Shown piece by piece: positions 25,955-37,900 of a stretch of DNA of 64,000 bases. Below the pieces are notes generated by a model. That model did no database searches. It had not been told where the DNA came from and worked only from the letters and a program-made list of their open reading frames with translations. This stretch comes from Lichenostomus cassidix (Eukaryota; Chordata; Aves; Passeriformes; Meliphagidae), in assembly GCA_008360975.2 (NCBI GenBank), contig CM039184.1, positions 40,619,797 through 40,683,796 on the forward strand, in the 5' to 3' direction. How positions within the stretch are numbered: position 1 is the first letter of the stretch; each line of letters opens with the position of its first letter. Made by a program: the position numbers and the translations under genes.

Positions 25955-28900
25955 CTGAAAATTAAAAAAAAAAAAAAAGAAAAAAAAGTAGTATTACTAT
26001 CTTGTATTGAAGTCAGTCTGAAATGAGAAATCAACACATGTATTAAGACAATGCAATCACTGTGATTAGGACACTACTTGTTAATCAGCAGCTTGCCCTG
26101 GTTGCACAAAAGACATTAAACACAACTTTACTTTATGCCATGCATTAGATAGTGTATCATACACACTTGAACTTTTACATTTTCTCAGACATCACACCTA
26201 ACATGGAAAGAACTGTAGTCACCTATGGAATGTGCTGTCACAATACATAATGGTATAGAATTTTTCACAGGATAGCAGAAAATCAACACCCTGCCTGGTG
26301 CAGCTAAACACTTAATCAATTGTTGCTCAGTAATTAGTTAGGGTGATAAGAACAGCCTTTTTTTCTTAAGAATGTATTTAGCATACATAACCTATGACTT
26401 TCTTACATAAAAGAAGCAATTTTGGTTTGGTAAAGTATTCAGATAATTTAAAGTGACTTTACCCCTTAAGCAAATTATAAAGTTAATTTCACAAAATGCT
26501 GTTAGCTCTACAGGAACTAACACACCTCTGATAAAAATCTTTGATTATTAGTAAAGACATTCCACATTCAAATACAAGAACAAAACAGGAAAATCAAGCT
26601 TAATCATGCAAAAATGACTGAACTTGATCCTCTCTTGCAAACTCTCTTTGAGTAAGTTTGTATTTGTCTGCTGGAAACTAGATGTAAGCTTAAAGTCATT
26701 ATAAACCAGTAACTTATCTCATCTGAACACTGATAAAGAAAATAATACACTGTTGTAATATAGTGCAAAACTAGTAAAGAGAAATCACTGCAGACAAATG
26801 CACAGCAAGCAACTGACAGTAAGTCTGTGTTAAAACCAAATATTAACAGAAATATTTTGGTGAACATCAATGAACTGCATGCAGAAGTCACCTCTTGAAT
26901 TGCTGAGGTCAGGAACAGCAAAAGACTCTTTAGGTGGCAGAATGAGAAGAAAAAGGAGAAAACATCTGTAGTTAGGAATCAAATAGCAGAACCAATATGA
27001 AGACAAACAATGACTAGTCACTATGACATCCATGCTGCTTTTGTCCAGTTTAAATTAGCAATACTAAAGTTGGTGCTTTTGTTTATTTTCTCCTGTGCTC
27101 CTTATTTGTTAAGACTTGAACTGTAGGACAGCTACTGAATTAATGTACATCTGGGAACCAGACGTCTTGTGGTAAAATCTGCAGTCTGGAGTTTGCTGAA
27201 ATCCTCCTATAGGTGTATTCAGGACTTCTGCTACAGAGGGTAACAGGAGTTGATCTGATTTTTTTCTTTCCTTGTATCTGCCCTTGTTTTTTGATACACT
27301 TTTTCTGTTTTTAATGCGCTATTGGCACTTACACTTTTAAGTATCTCTCAAATATCAAGGTAACTTCCTTTAGTGTCTAGCTACCCTACACAAAGCACTG
27401 GGAAACCTGTCTGCCTTTGTACAGCAATTCCAACAACTCATGTTCAGCAGAGATCTGCACTGTGTTTTCTGACAAATATTAAACCTTTCTCTCTTCAGGA
27501 ATCTATATTCCCTATTCAAGTCTCTAAGGATGAGCAATGCATATCCTAAAAGCCAAATCTTCTCCTAAGAATTCATACTTTCATCTGTTCTTGGAAGACT
27601 GAAGGGACAGAGGCTGACTCTGCAGAGAGGAGTTCCTATTTTTTTAAGCTTGCCTAGCCCAGATAAGAAAAGTACTGTACAGACTAACGGAGATGCCAGT
27701 CTCAGCTTTGAGACTTAAAACATCTCTGGTCTTAACTCCAGGAGAAGGTTCTGATCACTAGTCTGCTTAGAAGACAACATTCTTTATTTTTACTGGGAAA
27801 CCGGGTGCAAAACTTAAGCCAAAAGGCCTTATGATTTAGAGCACTTTTACCAAGGAATGGAGAAATCTTGGTTTCCCTCTTCTTCTGAGGCAAAGACCCT
27901 TTAACATAAATTACAGAAATCCAAACTAGAACCTGATGTGCCCATCTTTATGTGAAAATCTGACAGACTGGAGCTATATTTTCTCTTGCAGTCAGCACTG
28001 CTGATTTGCATCAAGCTACGACCTGAGGAGCAGTGCAGAGAATGCAGGCCAAAACTTGTCCTAGGACGAGATTATCTACAGTTCACTCTTCCAGGATACC
28101 TGTTGGACAGAAACACTTGGGCAGACTAAAGGTAAGGACTATCTGTCCCAGAACTTGACGTTGCTGCAGGCTTGAGTAAAGATCTCTGCTGCTCGAAATG
28201 GCACCCTCCTGAGGGTGCTCAAAACCAGAACTCATTACCTAAGATACTTTGAAAGAAGAAATGCTTATTAAGAGTAGAAATTTTCAAATGTTAAGAACTA
28301 GCTGAGTAGGACATACTAAATCTCATTATGACTACAATGCATAAAATGTTTGTATTTATCTAATGGTGATAGTAAACCACCAAACAATACTTTTATCTTT
28401 GACTTGAGAACTACATCTATAACTTTTAGATTCTACTGATTAAATCTCAGAGAAAATCTGAATAAGTTATTAAATATTCCCCCTGATAGATATGGCCTCT
28501 TTTAGTCTTGTAATTCTCCCTTTCCCAAGACTGTGCATTGCAATTTTTCAGCACTGAGGATTATACTCTATAGGTGCACATTAATGAAATGGCACCCTCA
28601 TTAATGAAATACTCTCATGTAATTAGAAGTCTTTGCATTTGTCTACTCTCTTTCGTGTGTCTGCATAAACTAAAAAGGATTCACTTCAGATAACAAACTG
28701 AAGAGAAACTTGAGCTACTATAATCAATGTTCTTAAAATGGCTTCATTTTAAGTAGGACTTAGTAAAAAAACATAACGTCTCCTAGTCTATCAAGAAATA
28801 GGAAGCATACACTGGATATTATTTCAGAAGAAACCTCTGCAAACTCATGGTCATGGAGTGAATTATTTGCCTTTTACTGGAACTTAAAGTACTGTTTAAG

Positions 28901-31900
28901 TAAATTAAAACAGTAGTTTGCATTTCTATTGACTCACTGGCACTTTTATTACTACTATTATTTTTTAAAGTTTGTGTTTTCCAGAGTGGTTAGTTCTTAA
29001 ATGTTAGCAGAAATTAAATACAATTCCATTGAAAATGCCTACTTTGCCTCTTTCTAACTTCCAGATATATACTACACACACATACAAATACATGTGTGTG
29101 TGCATACGTATACCCAAACATACCTTTTAGGTACTGCTGTCAGGCTGGATGGCAATGAACTACTTAAACTGAGAGGGATGTGTATGGCTATATACCTCAG
29201 CTGCAGACAAAAATAATTTTTTTTATTAATCTGAAGACCAGGGAAGTGAGTACTGATACCAGACCACACTGACTCTGCTCAGCTGGACAAGGTATCAGCA
29301 GGTGTGGGTGGGAGAAGAAAAGGAAGCGGAGGCTGCTGCTGTTTCAGCTACAGTACTGTATGTATTTGCCTTTGATGTTGTCTCAATACTGCTGTGGCAG
29401 CTTTAGTGTGAATATTTTCAGAAGAGAGTAAGCACCAAGACCTTTTTATGCCAATTATTTTTTTTTCCCAAGAAATCACACTTTGAAAACTGTTCACAGG
29501 GCAAATACAGCATGCTCAAGAAAATATTAATAGATATACAATATAAATATATATTTTTCTAAAACTTATTAGAAAGTCTAATTTAATAATATGTTATTAC
29601 TCCCACGTGCTAGGGCTACATTACTAGAAGATAATATAAGAATAAAAACGTGCATTATTCTGCCAAAGCAGTAAATAAATATGAAAACATGTATATACCT
29701 TCTTTTTCCACCGAGTCAACAACAGCATTGACAAGGTGTATTACAGTCACTACGGAAGCTTGTAAAAGGTATAAAAGGAGCAAATTAAAACAAACCTATA
29801 GTTAGTATCACTTAAAACAGCACAGAGACACACATAAAAACCCCCACCAACACTGTGAAATTGCAATTTATTACTATTTTATAGAGCAAGATTATTGGTG
29901 TACATACAGATTTACCCTCTATCTAGAAAGTAGTTGCATGTCATACATAAAACACATATCTAGTGCTCAATTTCATTCTTGCTAAACATACAAAAGTACT
30001 TGTAACTACTCCTGAAGCACATTTTGCATGAGCACAAAGCTGCTTAAGTTGTGTTAGAATTTCTGAAATTTTGCCTAAATATACTCATTTGCATAATACT
30101 TTATCTACATAGTAACAAACTAGACTTTTCTAAAAGCTTCTGTTGGGTGAACTAAGGAATATTGCATTAGACTTTAAAAATGCCAACTACGTTCCCTTCC
30201 TGACAATGAAAGATATGGGAAAGAAATGTTCCCTGAAATGAACTAAAAGGTTAGAATATGAAAAATATCTACTGAAAATTTCTGTTACTCATCTACTTAA
30301 GTTGTGTATGAAGTAGAGATATCACAGTAGGAATACCAAATTCAGGCTATTACATTCTTATTAAAAAAACAAACCCCAAACCTAAAATGAATGTAGTTTT
30401 AATGTCTTCCCTTTCCTCCAAGATACTTTTGGAATGGAAAAGGACTTACTCTTACAGGGTAAAATGAAGTAAGCACATGCAACTTGTTTGCACAGTTCAG
30501 GGATTAAATATCAAGATAATAAATTCTGAATCTACCACAACAGAAGGAATGAACAGTATCTATGATGCTACAGCTATTTCCCTTAAAATGATGAATTAAT
30601 GAGTAATCAATACATGACAGGAAATGGGAAAAGGAATATACTAAACAAATGGGATGGTGAGGAAGGGAGAACAACATATATAAGACAACACTTAAAACCA
30701 CAGGAAAAGAAGTTGGAAGTTGGTATCAGGTCTACTGATAAAATGATGATGACTATGAGCATACCATATTACTTTCACCAATCATTAAACCAGATGGGTT
30801 TTTTCATGCGGTTAATAACAAATTACTCCACTTCATTAGAAGCAGAATGTTCTTTATTCCTAAGCTAAAGAAATTTCAAATTCATTTTTACCAGACAGAG
30901 ACAGAAGCAGAAATTGAAATAAAGAGTCAAAACACACCTTAACTCAGTGAATTAAGCTATGAGACAACTGTGTCTTTGTCCAATCAGTATGATATGTTTC
31001 TGAATACATAGATGCATTCATATTAACTATAAAAGCATCTGTCATCACAATGGAAAAGACATCCAATTAATAATAATCAAACCCACAAATATGTATGTTG
31101 ATTATATTTTGATGGACTGGAGGTGAGATCAAAATATTTCTACTTCTATATTGGCTTTTTTCAATGTATGAAATGTATTTATGAATTCATTTCAATCATG
31201 GTGAAAGCCAAATATACTGTTCTATTGTAACAAAATTTCTTTTTGTGCAGTTTCCTTCATTACTAAAGTAATCAAACTTACAAGCAGTCCCTTAAACTCT
31301 GCTCTCACTCAGAACTGATCTGATCCATATGGGAGCTGAGGTCGCAGCAAGAAAAAGAGAAGGAAACAAATGAAACTGTAACACCAGAAAGCTTTTTAGT
31401 GAGAGGTGAACGGCAAAGCGAAAATTATCTTTGTGCAGAGGCCATTTTTTAACTTCATTGTATTCTTGCATAAGATGATAACCAATGATAACCTAGAAGA
31501 GTTTACCAAATTTTAATACATTTTAAACACAAGGCTCTGAACAACTTGAGCTGCATCTTCACTATAATATTCTAACAGCAGAATGATTATATATAATTTT
31601 AAGGTAAAGTAATTAACAGGAGGTGTAACATAGGTAAAATATTTTTTAAAAATTAACAGATCTGGGTATTAACATAAGTAAATACAAATATATATTAAAT
31701 AAGCTACTATTTAATATATATTCAATATATGTAAATCCTATTGTTGCTAAGAGATACAGATGCAAAGACAGAACAAATGAACATAAGCAGCAGTACAGAA
31801 TGATTGCATTTTACGTACCATTGTCGTCACATGATTCAGACTGGAAGGAGCTGAGAGACTGGACCTCAGACATGCTTTCTCTAGCACTGTAAGGATGGGA

Positions 31901-34900
31901 GTTCTTTTCATCCAGAGGCTTCTTAGAAAGGCAGGGGTCAAGATCTACTACTTTAGCTGAAAGAAAAAGTTTCAAGTGAGACAACTGATAGATTCTAGAT
32001 TAAAGAATCTATACAATTTAAGCTTGAGGTCTGCACATTCTTACAAAATTTAGTAGAGCATGAAGCCTGATCAGAGACAAAACCCAGTAAAGTCATAATG
32101 GTTTTGTACCCTAAGAGATATAGATGGAGACTTTGTACTCATATTGAAATTGTACCAGCACACACATTTATCAGGAAAGTAAAAAACAAGGACATCTCTT
32201 ACTGTCATAATCAAAATCCCAGCTGGGTTTCTGTATTGAATCACTGTCCGAAGGTGAGTTGGAGGGAGGTGGAGGTGGCAAATTTGGTGCAACACTGCAA
32301 ACAGCTACAGCTTTCCGGTGACCATGTACAGAATCTGGGTTAAAAGTACTAAACTCTGGGTGCTCAGGGATAGCAGACCCCTCAAAAGAATTCCTGTCAA
32401 GATTGTTCCTGGAGTCACTTGGAATGCTTGGAGTATATGAAATGGGACGAACAGGAACCTGTGGTGGGATGTCAGAATAGATGTTTTTATTTAATTTTGC
32501 ATCAAAATATGGCCTTTGCAAGAAGGCTGTTGTAGCTCCCAGTTGCTTGTCTTCAGGTTCTGGCTGGTGCTTCTTCTTTCTACGAACCACTTTGCGGCAA
32601 ATGACAAAAATCCCAACTAACAAGAAGATTCCTGCGATGAAAACAATAATCCCGATCACTTCAGCTAAGCTGATGTTCCAAGATGTTGAAACATATTTAT
32701 TAAGAACAATGTCTGTGCAGTGTTTTCCTCCAAATCCATGACTACAGTTGCAGTGGTATGAACCATAAGTATTCTCACAAAGGGCACCATTGAGACATGG
32801 GTTTTCTATGCATTCATCGACATCAGTCAGGCACCTATCAGAAACAGAGCACAGCAGTGATGTTTAGTTTAGACCAGTGGTCTTTGTTCTAACCTTGTTC
32901 TCAACAATTTTAGATATACTTAACATATACTTGCACACTAGCAAGCAATTTGTTATTTTATGAACATTCCAGATTTCAAACAGTTTGAACTGTTAACTGT
33001 TAATCTGTTATAATACTACTAAAATTCAATGTATGTGGAACACTGCCTACCTTTCTCCACGAAAACCTGCTTCACACTCACAAACAGGTCCATCCAAACT
33101 GTCAATACACTTGCCACTGTTTTTGCAAGGATTGTCTTTGCAATACGGACCCAGCTGGCATCTGCAAAGGCAAAACAAACAAAAATACATGAACCATTAC
33201 CTTACTGAAGTGAGTATATAATATGGGACTCAGGGCTGTAAAACAGGGGCTGTTGTTAACTTCAGCCAACTCCAGTGTGTCTCAAACTCTGAGCTTTAAG
33301 TAGGAAACAGAAGAAAAAGGAAACAGAACAAGGGTTACATTTATAGCCTGTTCTCTATGGGTTCATTGATACAATGAACCACACAAACATACCTTTGACC
33401 CGTGTATTGTCCTCGGCACTGGCAGATGAAATCATCACTGACTGGGATACAAGTCCCACCATAGAGGCAGGGGTTGGATGCACACGGGTTGACACTTACA
33501 TCGCAGTGAGTTCCCATAAACAAAGGTGCACACTTGCAGTAGTAACCTGAAATCAAATACAGTCTTTCTGAAAGATGCACATGGCTTTACTGGATTTGAG
33601 ATAAAATCCTCCTTGCTCACCTACAGATTTAAGATAAATTCCTCCCTACTCACCTATCTGTCAAAGAGAGAAAGGATGAAAAGTAGAAATGTTTTTATCG
33701 AAAGATGAGGCAAAGTCTAACAGTAATATTTCATGAACATGACTGAAGGTTAATTTCCATTTCTTTCACAATACACAGATTATCCCAGTGATTTCAGAAT
33801 TTTTAAAGACTTAAAAGTAGGCATTAAGAGGATAGATCTCAGGTGTCAGCACTGAAGATTAAATACCCTTTTGACAGATGGACTTTGTCTACTTCATACC
33901 CCAAGGAACTGAATCTAGAACACAGGCGTACGCAGTCTTCCTACCTATTCAACACCCAACCTTCTACAACTCCTTTGGAAACCAAGAATTACGCATGAAG
34001 TTGTTTTGTCCTTCAAAGCAAAGAAGTGAAAAAGCAGTTTTGCAAATTAAAAGCAGAAGATAAAGCGCAGCTTACCTCCATTTGACAGTGCATTGCAAAT
34101 GCCTCCATTCTGACATGGGCTGCTTGAACACCCATCTGTGGTAGTTAGTAAGCATCCAGGAGTGACATCTACAGATTCTTCAATGTGTACATAATTTCGT
34201 GGCTTACTGTTTAGGGGCAGCTCTTGTCCATTTAGTACAATAGAATCCATACAGCCTCTGAAACCATTGCTAACCTGAGGACTTCTACCGTGTCTTGTAC
34301 CTTGCTGACGAATATGACCACCAAAAAACACGTGATTGTCTAGGTTTAGTGTTCTAAGTGTGCCAGGAGCAGTACCAGATGCAGTATGGACCCTATCCAG
34401 AACAAGTCGTGCATAGTTTCCATCCACTTCAAGAGACACGGAATGCCACTGGCCATCATTTATCTGAGTGCTCTGAATAGAGACAATGCCAGGTCCACTG
34501 CCACAATCAAATTTATACTGCAGTCTTCCATGATGGATCTACAGAGGAAAGACACAACATCAATAAATGGTCTGCACACTTAAAGAGTATAAAATATTGA
34601 TGCCTATAAGAGTTTCTGTTTGAGGGACAGTATGACTGTGATCTGCACAAAAAGCAGTTTAATAACACTGTTTTCAAAACAGTCACAGTGACTGTGATTT
34701 ACTCTACACGGTTCTTTTAATTGATGTGTACACCTTTTACATTTTTTTCCCTCCAGTAAAGACATCACAGATAATAATCAAAATATTACAATATTTCAAT
34801 ACCTTTCATCTTGTGCTTTAAGTGACTTTTTCTTTCTGAAACTTTATGAACTTCAGTGTTATAAGAAAATAAATTTTAAGTCCTTTAAAATATATGATTC

Positions 34901-37900
34901 AGGAAGCTTTGTTTGTTTACGCATTTAGAAAATTCTGTACAAGTTTGTCACCAGGATGTGTAACATCCTCTACCTTTAAGGCAATTTCAAATTATAATAA
35001 TTCCACAGAGATGTTATGCCTCAATCTTAAATCTGGCACAAAAAGTAAGAAGATGGTAGCAAGAAACGAGGAGATATCCACTAGGAGATTTTAATATACC
35101 TCTAAGATACTGTAGTCTGTTCCTCGAGCATACATAACAACTGCATGAGCAGAGTAAGTTCTAAGTCTCATTGTCAGCTTCATTTCCTCTTTGTTCTCAT
35201 TTTCCATGAGACGATATTTCACATAGCTGCTCCCAGTAAATGTCACAGCAGAGCCAGCTGATGCTTAGGAATGCAGAAAAACATAAAATGTATTAGCACA
35301 GGACTGGAATAAAATTTATGTTTGGAAAGCAATATAGTTTTACACAGAGTTTTTTAGAGTTAATTCCTTACCAGGACATTGTCCAGCTTTGCTGTCTTGA
35401 CAAACACAGGTGTATTTTCCTTCCTTTGGATCTCCTAAACATTCAGTACCTTCAGGACACGGGTTTCCTTCACACACACTGTTCACCAGGGGGCATTTCC
35501 CTTCTGTAAAATCAAATCCATTATTTATTTTTTGTTGGTGATAATAGTATTATATGACAAGAAACTCCTTCAGTACAGTAGCTGAAAGTAACCCAAATGA
35601 TATTCCCAACTATCAGACAAGGAAGTGAAATAACAGGTATGGGAGATGACTGGCACAGACTAGACAAACAGCATATAGAGTGGCTGATGCTCATCCTTAT
35701 CTTGATTACGCAATTCAATTGGTAAAACTGGGAAACTGGTGCTGTGGTTTAAATCTTACCATTACTTTAATTCACCACAAAACTCAACATGTTGATACTA
35801 TGTATGGACAGAGTAGAGAAAAGCATGTCTCTTTTCTCTACTCTGTCCATACATAGTATATACAGGAAGGAAAAGGAAGGGACTTTAAATATTTACATCA
35901 TATGTGCAAGTTCACCCAGCAAGGTTAAGTCCTAATTTTAGAAAGCTATGTTGTTTTCCTCAGAGATAAATTAATCTTGTTAGAAATCTTTATACTCACA
36001 TATATATCTAATGAATATTCATTTCCCACATTACCCCCTTATCCCCAACCAAGTCTGGAAACTGTGTGGGCTATTCCTCTAAGCAGAAACAACGAAGTAT
36101 TCAGGTGTTTTGCAAGAACTTACCTTTGTGCACACAACACTGAAAATACATGATAGGCAACAATAACAAAAAAATTAACTTCCTTCATAAACTGGAAAAT
36201 AAAGGTGTAACTATTAAAAAAATTAAAATCTGCTCCCGTAAGCTTGAATTATATAACCTCTTAAAATGAGGTAATTATATAGCCTCTTAAAATGAGATAA
36301 GAAAGAATTACTCTTTACTATGAATAAAATTAGGCAAATGTTGTAGAGATGGTTACAGAACATTCTTAATCTTGTCCTGTAATATAAATTTCATCTGTGA
36401 ATTATGGCTTTTTAAAACCAGAACAATCATTTCAAGGCTACAGTTTTCCTTACTGCTTTTCTTACCTTTACAAAGACAAACTGCTGTTCTGTGATGACGG
36501 GGAGTGACAAAACTCAGCCTGGCTGTGCTGTGGGTTGACATGATGTTTTCATCCACTGTTACTTTTTCTTCACAAAAGTTCAAAGGACAATCTAGGCCTG
36601 TGCAGAGCTTATGAAACACATCAATTATCCGGACACCTAAAATTTCCTCTAGGTCAGGCACAGAAGAGTTTATCTTGTGGAGCAAAATTCTCATTGGGTG
36701 GTGAGAGCTACCAGACTTTTCAATATTCAGGAGGACATCAAGATTAGAAGGAGGATCAGAAGGCTGCAAACTAACAATCTGGATGTCATTTCTCCTCACG
36801 CCCAAGATGTTTCTTAATGCTCTCTGGAAATTGCGCCAGTAATCACCAACGAATTCTTCAGGGGACAGGTTTGCAAAGCGTATTGCGATACTGTGATTTA
36901 ATACATCTTGTGTGATCTGTCTGATGTGTACCATAATATCAGCTGCAGCTGTAAATTTTCCATCTGTAACAGTGACATTTAGGAGGTACTGTCCTACATC
37001 TAACCTTTTGTGTGCTATTAGTTTGCCACCAGTACTGGAAACGGAGAACAAAGATTCCATTTTGGGGTCCAGACTGTATGTCAAGGTATCATAAACATCT
37101 TGATCGGTTGCATGAACTTTTCCAATGACACCACCTGAATATTCTTCTCCAAAGGCTGTGATAAAGATTTCGAGAGGCAGAATTGCTGGAGAATAAATGC
37201 TTTCCTCGATAACTCTAATATCAATGTAAGTCAAAGATGACAATGGCGGTTTTCCATTATCTGCCACCTGAAGGAAAGATGAGCACAGATTTAGATTTTT
37301 GCTTTATTTCAAATTCTTCTGTAGATCTTTGTACTGTATACAGTGGAGCTGTATTTTTCTACCAAAAATAAATCCACCAAAAAGTCCTACAGGAAAATTC
37401 TTTACGTAAATTCCATAATGTGATTCCTTACATAAAAGTTAATACTGAAAATTTAAAAAGCTTATATAAGCAGGCACGCACAAACATGTTTTCACTTCTT
37501 CCAAGATTAAAAGGCTACAGTGGTCTTATTACCTGAAAATACCAGGATGCTACTAACACTGGTAGCAAATACATAGCAGATGCACCATAGCTGATTTCAG
37601 ACAGTAGGTGGTGCTTGAAGCTTTTTTATATCAAGCATGGAAACACATTAGGAACTTGAAATGAGTCATGCACTAAAAATGTACAACATGCTTCATCACA
37701 GTTAGGAGGTGGTCTGGAAGACAAACTAAATGCAGTGTGCCAAACATACCTCAAAAGGAGAAAAATGCATGCAGAAAGTTACAATTAATTATGTTGCCTT
37801 TCATGATTTTTGATCACAGAGAGGGAAAAACCCACCAGTAGCAGCGTTTGCTTCAGACAATTAATTAACTATCTTTAACTGTATCAGCCTAATTCAATTT

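Larger units (their letters stand above)
35504..36465 (-). other. Intron between exons 19 and 20
   Basis: 962 nt. It carries a perfect 29-bp inverted repeat (35795-35859) and a 26-bp tandem duplication (36247-36298), described separately. Confidence 0.7.

Noticed and set aside
31687..31722. 15-bp AT hairpin as a regulatory structure
   Set aside because: All A/T in AT-rich DNA; easily produced by low complexity, so listed only as a repeat.
35258..35268. Alternative exon 21 acceptor at CCTAAG, 6 nt upstream
   Set aside because: It would add two residues relative to human spacing and is a weaker AAG acceptor; the CATCAG site fits better, though NAGNAG-like use is possible.
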